Shown here in pieces: positions 1-5,134 of a stretch of 6,775 nt of DNA. Source of the stretch: Candidatus Cloacimonadota bacterium (GTDB lineage Bacteria > Cloacimonadota > Cloacimonadia > JGIOTU-2); assembly GCA_021158425.1 (NCBI GenBank), contig JAGGUR010000078.1, forward strand, positions 1 to 6,775, in the 5' to 3' direction. How positions within the stretch are numbered: position 1 is the stretch's first letter; every line of letters begins with the position of its first letter. The notes beneath the pieces were generated by a model. That model was not told the origin of the DNA and did not search any database. It saw nothing but the letters and a program-made list of their open reading frames with translations. Position numbers and translations under genes: made by a program.

Positions 1-1392
1 AAATTTAAGTCTGTTAATAATCTTATTATGCAAGCAGAAGCAGCAGAAAGCCCTATTACTGAGAATAACATTTGTTTTAATGCCCATTTTGGATATGAGG
101 TATTACAAGGAGATAAGCGTTTAACCATACCACTTATTCGTAAAGAGCATACTTTACAAAAATGTAGCTGGAACGAAGCGTTTAAATTAATTGCCGAGAA
201 GTTGCCCGAATTTGGCATAAATTCTGCCATCTTTAGTAATGGAAATTTCACTAATGAGGAATTATATTTAATTAACCAGATTGCTGAGAAATACAAGATT
301 CAGAAAAAATATTCGTGGGAATTAAACGGTTCTATAATCCATGAAAAATTAGGAATTAACTATTCCCCCAATCCAACATCTGATTTACTTTCAACAGATT
401 TGATAGTATTAGTTGGCGATATACCTCACACTCTTGGGATAAAGATTATTCAAGCAGTTAGAAGAGGCAAAAAATTGTTAGTTATCTCTCCTGATGAGAA
501 TAAATTTAGCAGAATCGCAGATTATTATATTAAATCAGACAATTATTTAGAGATTTTCAATCAATTTGCCAAATATTTTCTGGAGTATAGATACCATAAT
601 GTGAGTTACATTGCTGATTGCGTAGAGAATTTCGTAGAATATAATCACGAGCTTCAAAGGTCGGTTCACAAAAATGAGTATTACAAATTTGCTAAGCTAA
701 TTGTAAAAGTAGAGAAAGCCATTTTTGTTTATTCTGAAACCGCATTAGATATCAATACCCAATCTTCAATCCTTAATTTAAGTATACTTAAAGGAGATAT
801 AGGAGAAGAAGGTTCAGGAATTATTACTTGTTCAGAATTAGCAAATAAGCCTACTTTACAGTATTATGGATTTGTCCCATCAAGTATCAAGCATCAAGTA
901 TCAAGTATCAAATCTGCTTTGATTTTTGGTGAAGACCCCTTATATGATAATAAGCTGGAAACATATAATTGGCTAAACGGACTTGACTTTCTTCTGGTGG
1001 CTGATAATTATCTTACCGAAACCGCGAAGATGGCAAATGTTGTTTTACCTATTTCCACCTTTGCAGAAACCAATGGCAGATTTGTAAACAACAATAATGT
1101 ATTTCAGACTGTAAATAAAGTTATTTCTTCACCAGGGGGCAAGGAGAATTGGGAAATATTTGCAAAAATTTTGGATTACCAGATGAATTTTGAAAATTTG
1201 GTGCGCGAGGCGAATAAAGATAACTCAAATGTCCTAAATAAAGAAAGTAGATTTGCTATTGCCGAATCTGGGAGAAAGGTTAGTTTGCAATTTGACAATA
1301 AAAAAGCAGTGTCCAAAGCATCTATCAATTATAATAATTGCCGAAGAAAGATAGATGAACTAAAGAAAGCCAATGTAAAAGGTAAAAGGTAA
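1..1392 (+). CDS. NuoG-like molybdopterin oxidoreductase, C-terminal part (5' partial)
   Basis: The reading frame is open from the first base, so the gene starts outside the window; the ATG at 28 is internal. By window codon, a Cys at 25 followed by FNAHFGY and then RLTIPLIRK (about 37-45) matches the end of the N-terminal 4Fe-4S segment of NuoG and related molybdopterin oxidoreductases. The stretch IFGEDP at 308-313 and the FAETNGRFVNNNN block from 354 match the conserved late part of the molybdopterin-oxidoreductase fold. In NADH dehydrogenases and NAD-linked hydrogenases or formate dehydrogenases, such subunits carry Fe-S clusters that pass electrons from or to NADH; in NuoG itself this fold usually lacks a working Mo site. 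The usual Gly-Arg after the last cluster Cys is Ala-His here. The tail (from about 440) is Lys/Arg-rich. Two heptamer repeats lie inside the gene. Which complex it belongs to cannot be decided without the upstream genes. Confidence 0.8.
   Translation, partial: KFKSVNNLIMQAEAAESPITENNICFNAHFGYEVLQGDKRLTIPLIRKEHTLQKCSWNEAFKLIAEKLPEFGINSAIFSNGNFTNEELYLINQIAEKYKIQKKYSWELNGSIIHEKLGINYSPNPTSDLLSTDLIVLVGDIPHTLGIKIIQAVRRGKKLLVISPDENKFSRIADYYIKSDNYLEIFNQFAKYFLEYRYHNVSYIADCVENFVEYNHELQRSVHKNEYYKFAKLIVKVEKAIFVYSETALDINTQSSILNLSILKGDIGEEGSGIITCSELANKPTLQYYGFVPSSIKHQVSSIKSALIFGEDPLYDNKLETYNWLNGLDFLLVADNYLTETAKMANVVLPISTFAETNGRFVNNNNVFQTVNKVISSPGGKENWEIFAKILDYQMNFENLVREANKDNSNVLNKESRFAIAESGRKVSLQFDNKKAVSKASINYNNCRRKIDELKKANVKGKR
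881..908 (+). repeat. Heptanucleotide tandem repeat (4 x CAAGTAT) inside coding sequence
   Basis: Four adjacent 7-base units are present: CAAGTAT, CAAGCAT, CAAGTAT, CAAGTAT, followed by a partial CAA. They encode SSIKHQVSSIKS in the NuoG-like protein, just before the IFGEDP strand. Because seven is not a multiple of three, gain or loss of one unit would shift the frame. Confidence 0.85.
1375..1392 (+). repeat. Short heptamer repeat (GTAAAAG x 2.5) at the 3' end of the NuoG-like gene
   Basis: GTAAAAG occurs at 1375-1381 and 1382-1388, and a partial third unit supplies the TAA stop codon at 1390-1392. Unit number therefore helps set the C-terminal residues (VKGKR). It is short and could be chance in AT-rich DNA. 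Confidence 0.5.
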
Positions 1393-1437
1393 ATAAAAAA
1401 CTTAATACAAAAAAAGGGTAGAAAAAACTAAATCCGT

Positions 1438-1443
1438 AGGAGG
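1438..1443 (+). promoter_or_regulatory. Ribosome binding site that favours the second of two adjacent ATGs
   Basis: A perfect AGGAGG lies 2 bases before ATG 1446 and 5 bases before the in-frame ATG at 1449. The usual spacing of about 5-9 bases favours 1449 as the start. Confidence 0.7.
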
Positions 1444-1448
1444 ATATG

Positions 1449-1826
1449 ATGAAAAAAGCAAAAGTAGTAGGCTACTTGGAAGGGACAGATTCCTGGTTCC
1501 TGACAAATTTAGTGGCAAAGGGTTATGAAACCTTACCCCTGGGAAATGGGGCTGATAATCACGGGAAGTATATTGGACTTATCTCAAAAACCGACAATAT
1601 CTCACTTGTTATTGGATATCTTCACAAAGTAGTGCCTCTTTCTGGAATGAACATCACAACCAAAGACATATTGTATTCTTGCAAAATGCATAAAATTCCA
1701 GTTATGATTATTGTTCCAGAGAAATTACATGAGAATGCTAAAGAGATTTTAGGCGATATGGCTAATTATGTTATGTTGGTTGACCCTGCTAAACTATTGG
1801 AAAAGATTCTTGAGTTTTTGAAATAA
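1449..1826 (+). CDS. Conserved-looking alpha/beta protein of unknown function (125 aa)
   Basis: I do not recognise this family. The ATG at 1449 is chosen over the adjacent ATG at 1446 because of its spacing from AGGAGG. The residue pattern suggests a small alternating alpha/beta fold: strand KVVGYLEGT (5-13), helix 15-24, strand around 27-31, a Gly-rich turn (GNGADNHGKY, 32-41), strand ISLVIGYLHKVVP (51-63), helix 71-82, strand PVMIIVP (84-90), helix 94-101, strand YVMLVDP (107-113) and a C-terminal helix 114-124. It has a single Cys (78), no metal-binding cluster, and no signal peptide or clear membrane segment, so it should be a soluble cytoplasmic protein. The order resembles Rossmann-like or flavodoxin-like domains, but no cofactor motif is clear. 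It sits 56 bases after the NuoG-like gene and 40 bases before GDH-1, most likely in one transcript, which suggests a link to NAD(H) or amino-acid redox metabolism. That link is inference only. Confidence 0.85.
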   Translation: MKKAKVVGYLEGTDSWFLTNLVAKGYETLPLGNGADNHGKYIGLISKTDNISLVIGYLHKVVPLSGMNITTKDILYSCKMHKIPVMIIVPEKLHENAKEILGDMANYVMLVDPAKLLEKILEFLK

Positions 1827-1866
1827 GAAAGATATCATATTAAGATCAAATTAATCGGAGGAACAA

Positions 1867-3126
1867 ATGGCAAACAAAGAAGAACTAAATCCCTTCAAAA
1901 TAGCACAATCACAACTTGATGAATGTGCAGAAAAACTGGGACTTGATGAGGCTACGCATGAGCTTTTGCGATGGCCTATGAGAGAAGTTGTAGTGTCATT
2001 ACCTGTTAAAATGGATGATGGCACTACAAAAGTATTTAAAGCGTTTAGAGTCCAGTATAATGGAGCACGCGGACCTACAAAAGGTGGAATAAGATGGCAT
2101 CCTGATGAAACTGTTGATACAGTTCGTGCATTATCCGCTTGGATGACATGGAAAACAGCAGTGGTTGATATTCCGCTTGGTGGTAGTAAAGGCGGTATTA
2201 TATGTAATCCCAAGGAGATGTCAGATGGAGAAAAAGAGAGACTGGCAAGGGCTTATATGAGAGCAATTGCTGGTATTGTTGGTGTTACACAAGATGTTCC
2301 AGCTCCAGATGTTTATACAACTCCACAAATTATGGCTTGGATGATGGACGAATACGAAGCTATCAGGCGTGAACATCATCCTGGTGTTATTACTGGCAAA
2401 CCACTTTCTGTAGGTGGTTCACAAGGCCGTCATGATGCAACTGCTCGCGGAGGTGTCTACTGTGTCCGTGAAGCTGCAAAAAGATTAAATATTAATGTCT
2501 CCAATGCAAGCTATGCCATTCAAGGCTTTGGAAATGCCGGGCAATATGCTGCTACTTTAACTAAAGAAATTCTGGGCACGGGCAGATTAGTTGCTGTTTC
2601 TGATTCTCGTGGTGGCGTGTATAATCCAGATGGAATTGAGCCATTAGATATGGTTAAATGGAAACTTCAAAACCGCAGAGTGGCGGGATTCCCAGGAACC
2701 AAAGAAATCACAAATGCTGAATTACTGGAACTTGATGTGGATATTCTTTATCCAGCTGCATTAGAAAATGTTATTACAAGAGATAATGCTGAAAATATCA
2801 AAGCAAGAATCGTATGTGAACTTGCCAATGGTCCCACAACTCCAGAAGCAGATGAAATTCTTCATAAAAATGGCGTGCATATAATTCCCGACTTTCTTGC
2901 AAATGCTGGTGGTGTTACTGTTTCATACTTTGAACAAGTGCAGAATACATACAACTATTATTGGCCCATAGAAGAGGTATATGAAAAGCTGGATCAAAAG
3001 ATGTCAACTGCTTATAATAGTGTTTATGAAATGCATAAAAAGCAAAATGTACATATGAGACTTGCTGCTTATATGATAGCGGTATCGCGAGTTGCTGAAG
3101 CCTGCAAGCTTCGTGGCTGGGTATAA
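1867..3126 (+). CDS. gdhA: Glu/Leu/Phe/Val dehydrogenase family protein, paralogue 1 (GDH-1)
   Basis: This is a full-length 419-residue member of the glutamate dehydrogenase family, which reversibly deaminates an amino acid (usually glutamate to 2-oxoglutarate and ammonia) with NAD(P). The substrate and catalytic lysines are in place: K72 in KGGIR, K96 in WMTWK and K108 in GGSKGG. The catalytic Asp is D148 in PAPDV, and S353 lies in the late [11 protein letters not shown] block. The spacing of these residues equals that of the well-studied clostridial enzyme. The NAD(P)-binding Rossmann turn is GFGNAG (220-225). GGAGG-type Shine-Dalgarno GGAGG at 1857-1861 sits 5 bases before the ATG. It differs from GDH-2 at usually conserved places: [14 protein letters not shown] (183-196), CELANGP (317-323) and [12 protein letters not shown] (355-366, Gln for Trp). 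It may be a different subfamily with altered substrate preference, though glutamate remains the default call. It is the last gene of the upstream operon. Confidence 0.95.
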   Translation: MANKEELNPFKIAQSQLDECAEKLGLDEATHELLRWPMREVVVSLPVKMDDGTTKVFKAFRVQYNGARGPTKGGIRWHPDETVDTVRALSAWMTWKTAVVDIPLGGSKGGIICNPKEMSDGEKERLARAYMRAIAGIVGVTQDVPAPDVYTTPQIMAWMMDEYEAIRREHHPGVITGKPLSVGGSQGRHDATARGGVYCVREAAKRLNINVSNASYAIQGFGNAGQYAATLTKEILGTGRLVAVSDSRGGVYNPDGIEPLDMVKWKLQNRRVAGFPGTKEITNAELLELDVDILYPAALENVITRDNAENIKARIVCELANGPTTPEADEILHKNGVHIIPDFLANAGGVTVSYFEQVQNTYNYYWPIEEVYEKLDQKMSTAYNSVYEMHKKQNVHMRLAAYMIAVSRVAEACKLRGWV

Positions 3127-3148
3127 AAAAATTTGTAAAACTTTCCAC

Positions 3149-3239
3149 GACTTTCAATCCGCCAGCTCCGAGACGGAGTCCCGATAAATCCCTCACAGAG
3201 GGATAAATCGGGTCTGGCGGATTGAAGGTCTATTTTTTT
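3149..3239 (+). terminator. Three-way-junction palindrome with T-run; REP-like element acting as terminator
   Basis: Bases 3149-3165 and 3214-3230 form a 17-bp stem with one G-U pair (GACTTTCAATCCGCCAG against CTGGCGGATTGAAGGTC). Inside are two more hairpins: 3166-3178 (CTCCG, AGA loop, CGGAG) and 3180-3212 (13 pairs with a 2-base internal mismatch and an ACA loop). Single unpaired T at 3179 and 3213 complete a compact three-way junction. Seven T (3233-3239) follow, so it can end transcription of the GDH-1 operon. The G+C-rich arms contrast with the AT-rich surroundings, and the size and symmetry resemble REP or MITE-like repeats, so this may be one copy of a dispersed family. Confidence 0.75.
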
Positions 3240-3377
3240 GTGATAAAAAAATTAGCATCATTTTGTTGTATCGCTTCTCTGCTGGTAAATTTTTAATCAA
3301 TTTATATCAACAAGCAAAATCATACAATTTTTATAACTCACAGTATATTATTAAATTACTAAATTAACATAACAGAT
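3240..3377. other. AT-rich upstream region, probable activator-binding zone
   Basis: Together with the palindrome before it and the promoter after it, this fills the 300-base gap between GDH-1 and the first zinc-ribbon gene. I see no gene in it on either strand. It is very AT-rich, as expected upstream of an activator-dependent promoter that needs DNA looping. TTGTTG (3263-3268) and CAACAA (3308-3313) form a weak, widely spaced inverted pair at about -141 and -91 from the predicted transcription start, which is a usual distance for enhancer-type sites, but six bases is too little to claim a binding site. Confidence 0.35.
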
Positions 3378-3393
3378 TGGCACAATAATTGCC
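3378..3393 (+). promoter_or_regulatory. Sigma-54 (RpoN) promoter of the zinc-ribbon/GDH-2 operon
   Basis: TGGCACAATAATTGCC matches the sigma-54 consensus TGGCACRNNNNTTGCW at every defined position except the last. The GG (3379-3380) and GC (3391-3392) are 12 bases apart, as the -24/-12 geometry requires. Transcription would start near 3404, giving a leader of about 23 bases that contains the AAGGAG ribosome site (3414-3419) of the first zinc-ribbon gene. Sigma-54 promoters need an NtrC-type ATPase activator. Confidence 0.85.
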
Positions 3394-3426
3394 CATTATA
3401 ATAGTAAAAAGTCAAGGAGATTAAAA

Positions 3427-3609
3427 ATGAGATGTCCAATTTGTTTGAAGGAACTTACTAAAGTGCAAGAGATATTGTATTATTCAGAACCAGTCTATTA
3501 CTGTCCCTATTGTAATTCTAGAATAAGCGATGTCAGGGACAATGACCAAAAAGCAAAAACCATTAACTTTAAAAAAATCAAAAAAACAGCACAAGGAGGT
3601 AAAAAATGA
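3427..3609 (+). CDS. Zinc-ribbon microprotein A (60 aa)
   Basis: This small protein carries four cysteines as CPIC (3-6) and CPYC (26-29), the two knuckles of a single zinc ribbon. They are separated by a 19-residue stretch rich in hydrophobic and aromatic residues. The rest (30-60) is short, polar and Lys-rich (KKIKKTAQGGKK at the end), which could touch nucleic acid or an acidic protein surface. AAGGAG at 3414-3419 lies 7 bases before the ATG. It is the first gene after the sigma-54 promoter, and its stop overlaps the start of its paralogue B as ATGA, so the two should be translationally coupled. No enzyme function is visible. It could be a regulator or assembly partner for the GDH-2 operon or a metal-dependent adaptor; its function is unknown. 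Confidence 0.85.
   Translation: MRCPICLKELTKVQEILYYSEPVYYCPYCNSRISDVRDNDQKAKTINFKKIKKTAQGGKK
3593..3600 (+). promoter_or_regulatory. Strong ribosome binding site inside gene A for gene B
   Basis: AAGGAGGT matches the 16S rRNA tail almost fully and lies 5 bases before the ATG at 3606. It is inside the last codons of gene A and partly encodes its QGGKK tail. This supports gene B as a genuine, well-translated gene. Confidence 0.8.
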
Positions 3610-3818
3610 AATGCCCATATTGTGGGAAAGAACTTTCAAAAGTTGAAGCATTACTGGCAAGCTTTGAAAAAACATATTTCTGTCCATACTGCTGGCATGA
3701 TATTACCAATTATAGAAGACAGGAACAGATGAGTTTATCTAAAAGTAAAATATCAACGAAAGGACAAGCAGATGAAAGAGAAAATAAATCCCTACGAAAT
3801 ATGCGTAAGGCAGTTTAA
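3606..3818 (+). CDS. Zinc-ribbon microprotein B (70 aa), paralogue of A, overlapping GDH-2
   Basis: Microprotein B has the same layout as A: CPYC at 3-6 and CPYC at 26-29 with an identical 19-residue gap, and the shared pattern KELxKVxxxL at 8-17. It is clearly a tandem duplicate. After the ribbon comes a polar basic tail (31-70, rich in Lys, Arg, Gln and Ser) that is probably disordered. The ATG overlaps the stop of A, and the last 47 bases run in another frame over the first codons of GDH-2 (start 3772). That is a long overlap and implies coupled translation of B and the dehydrogenase. The zinc site looks complete. Its function is unknown; co-expression with GDH-2 hints at a regulator, partner or sensor for that enzyme, which is inference. 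Confidence 0.82.
   Translation: MKCPYCGKELSKVEALLASFEKTYFCPYCWHDITNYRRQEQMSLSKSKISTKGQADERENKSLRNMRKAV
3758..3764 (+). promoter_or_regulatory. Ribosome binding site of GDH-2 within gene B
   Basis: GAAAGGA lies 7 bases before ATG 3772. Starting there gives an N terminus that aligns with GDH-1 (KINPYEI against ELNPFKI), so the overlap with gene B is real and not a start-site error. Confidence 0.7.
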
Positions 3819-5022
3819 TAAAGTCGCTGACAAGTTAGAACTTGAACCAGGTATAAGAGAGTTTTTGATAAAACCCAAAAGGCAACTCATTGTATCAGTT
3901 CCTGTAGAAATGGATGATGGTAGTTATAAAGTATTTGATGGTTATCGTGTTCAGCATAATATTGCACGTGGACCTGCAAAAGGAGGCATTCGTTATCATC
4001 AAAATGTTACGCTTGATGAAGTAAAAGCTTTGGCAACCTGGATGACCTGGAAATGTGCAGTTGTAAATGTTCCTTATGGTGGTGCAAAAGGTGGTATAAC
4101 TTGCGACCCGACAAAGATGTCCGCTCGGGAAATAGAACGACTTACTCGCCGATATACTGCTGAAATCTCTATAATTATTGGACCTGAGAAGGATATTCCT
4201 GCTCCTGATGTTAATACCAATGCTCAAACTATGTCCTGGATTATGGATACTTATAGTGTATTAAAGGGTTATTCTGTGCCAGGTGTTGTAACTGGAAAGC
4301 CGCTTTTTATCGGGGGCTCACTTGGCAGAGATGCTGCGACAGGCAGAGGAGTTATGTATGTTGTTAGGGAAGCAGTAAAATGTCTTGGATTACAATTAAA
4401 TGATATGAAAGTAGTGGTCCAAGGGTTTGGAAATGTTGGCTCAAATGCTGCTCTTCTACTTGAAGAAATCGGATGTAAGATAATTGGTATCTGCGATGTG
4501 TATGGTGCGGTCTATAATAAAAAAGGTATTGATATTAAGAAAGCTGTAGATTTCGTTCGTTCTACCGGAAAAGTTGTAGATTTACCTGATACAGAACCAA
4601 TAGACCCAGATGAATTTCTAACTCTTGAATGTGATATTCTTGTTCCTTCTGCACTTGAAGGACAGATAACCAAAGATAATGCTGACAAGATTCAGGCAAA
4701 AATAATTGCTGAAGGTGCAAATGGACCGACAACTCCAGAAGCAGATGAAATCCTCTTTGATAGGGGTATTTTTGTAATTCCAGATATTCTTGCAAATGCT
4801 GGTGGAGTTAGCGTAAGTTACTTTGAGTGGGTACAAGACCTGATGGCTCATTATTGGACTGAAGAGGAAGTTAATAGCAAACTTGAAAAGATTATGAAAG
4901 ATGCTTTTAAGCAAGTTTATGATTCTGCTACAGCCCAAAAAACAAGCATGCGTGATGCAGCCTATATGCTTGCCGTAGCAAGAGTTGCAGAAGCAACCAG
5001 AATAAGAGGAATTTATCCATAA
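3772..5022 (+). CDS. gdhA: Glutamate dehydrogenase, paralogue 2 (GDH-2)
   Basis: This 416-residue enzyme has every hallmark of bacterial glutamate dehydrogenase, which interconverts glutamate with 2-oxoglutarate plus ammonia using NAD(P). Substrate and catalytic lysines are K70 (KGGIR), K94 (WMTWK) and K106 (GGAKGG), and the catalytic Asp is D146 (PAPDV). GGSLGRDAATGRGV spans 181-194, the Rossmann turn is GFGNVG (218-223), [12 protein letters not shown] lies at 314-325, and NAGGVSVSYFEWVQ (342-355) includes S349. These are closer to the family consensus than in GDH-1. An Asp after the second Rossmann strand (D242) is compatible with NAD use but does not prove it. The gene is the third of the sigma-54-driven unit, overlaps microprotein B by 47 bases and ends at its own terminator. 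Sigma-54 control suggests expression tied to nitrogen status or amino-acid supply. A catabolic or an assimilatory direction cannot be told from sequence. Confidence 0.97.
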   Translation: MKEKINPYEICVRQFNKVADKLELEPGIREFLIKPKRQLIVSVPVEMDDGSYKVFDGYRVQHNIARGPAKGGIRYHQNVTLDEVKALATWMTWKCAVVNVPYGGAKGGITCDPTKMSAREIERLTRRYTAEISIIIGPEKDIPAPDVNTNAQTMSWIMDTYSVLKGYSVPGVVTGKPLFIGGSLGRDAATGRGVMYVVREAVKCLGLQLNDMKVVVQGFGNVGSNAALLLEEIGCKIIGICDVYGAVYNKKGIDIKKAVDFVRSTGKVVDLPDTEPIDPDEFLTLECDILVPSALEGQITKDNADKIQAKIIAEGANGPTTPEADEILFDRGIFVIPDILANAGGVSVSYFEWVQDLMAHYWTEEEVNSKLEKIMKDAFKQVYDSATAQKTSMRDAAYMLAVARVAEATRIRGIYP

Positions 5023-5028
5023 ATTGTT

Positions 5029-5047
5029 CTCGTACCCAGCATACGAG
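5029..5047 (+). repeat. Small hairpin just after GDH-2
   Basis: CTCGTA (5029-5034) and TACGAG (5042-5047) form a 6-bp stem with a 7-base loop, 7 bases after the stop codon. It abuts the terminator and may stabilise the 3' end of the messenger. It has no T-run of its own. Confidence 0.5.
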
Positions 5048-5096
5048 CAAAAGCCAGTGTTTTTATTTTACACACTGGCTTTTTGCTATTTTTTGT
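5047..5096 (+). terminator. Rho-independent terminator of the zinc-ribbon/GDH-2 operon
   Basis: GCAAAAGCCAGTGT (5047-5060) pairs with ACACTGGCTTTTTGC (5072-5086), with one bulged T and an 11-base AT-rich loop. The core AGCCAGTGT/ACACTGGCT is perfect. T-rich sequence follows within and after the arm (to about 5094). The near-symmetry with A on the left and T on the right could let it act on either strand. Confidence 0.85.
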
Positions 5097-5118
5097 ATTG
5101 ACAATTAAATAAGAAATT

Positions 5119-5124
5119 AAGGAA
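5119..5124 (+). promoter_or_regulatory. Ribosome binding site of the histidine kinase gene
   Basis: AAGGAA lies 1-2 bases before ATG 5126, too close to work well, and 10 bases before the in-frame ATG 5135. The second is therefore the better start, giving MKNESKNGK. Confidence 0.5.
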
Positions 5125-5134
5125 TATGTTAATC

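Noticed and set aside
1851..2213. Minus-strand open frame of 120 codons opposite GDH-1
   Set aside because: It lies wholly over the conserved N-terminal domain of GDH-1, has a low-complexity Ser-rich translation and no recognisable family; it is an antisense shadow.
2915..3196. Minus-strand open frame of 93 codons across the end of GDH-1 and the palindrome
   Set aside because: It overlaps the GDH-1 C terminus and half of the palindrome, which also explains its G+C-rich start; no domain is seen.
3240..3377. Riboswitch or small RNA in the gap upstream of the zinc-ribbon genes
   Set aside because: The predicted transcription start leaves a leader of only about 23 bases, and the AT-rich region shows no conserved aptamer pattern or stable multi-stem fold.
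3484..3687. Minus-strand open frame over the zinc-ribbon genes
   Set aside because: The + strand frames have ribosome sites and four-cysteine ribbons; the reverse translation is Phe-rich, as expected from the complement of Lys-rich codons.
3895..4938. Three minus-strand open frames opposite GDH-2 (3895-4227, 4562-4795, 4618-4938)
   Set aside because: All are inside a canonical glutamate dehydrogenase gene and show no family features.
5076..5086. TGGC...TTGC near the terminator as a second sigma-54 promoter
   Set aside because: The GG and GC pairs are only 8 bases apart, not 12, and the sequence is explained by the terminator arm.
5098..5103. TTGACA as a -35 box for the kinase gene
   Set aside because: No acceptable -10 box lies 16-18 bases downstream; the nearest TATGTT is 21 bases away and overlaps the first possible start codon. 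The kinase promoter remains unknown; readthrough from the GDH-2 operon is possible.
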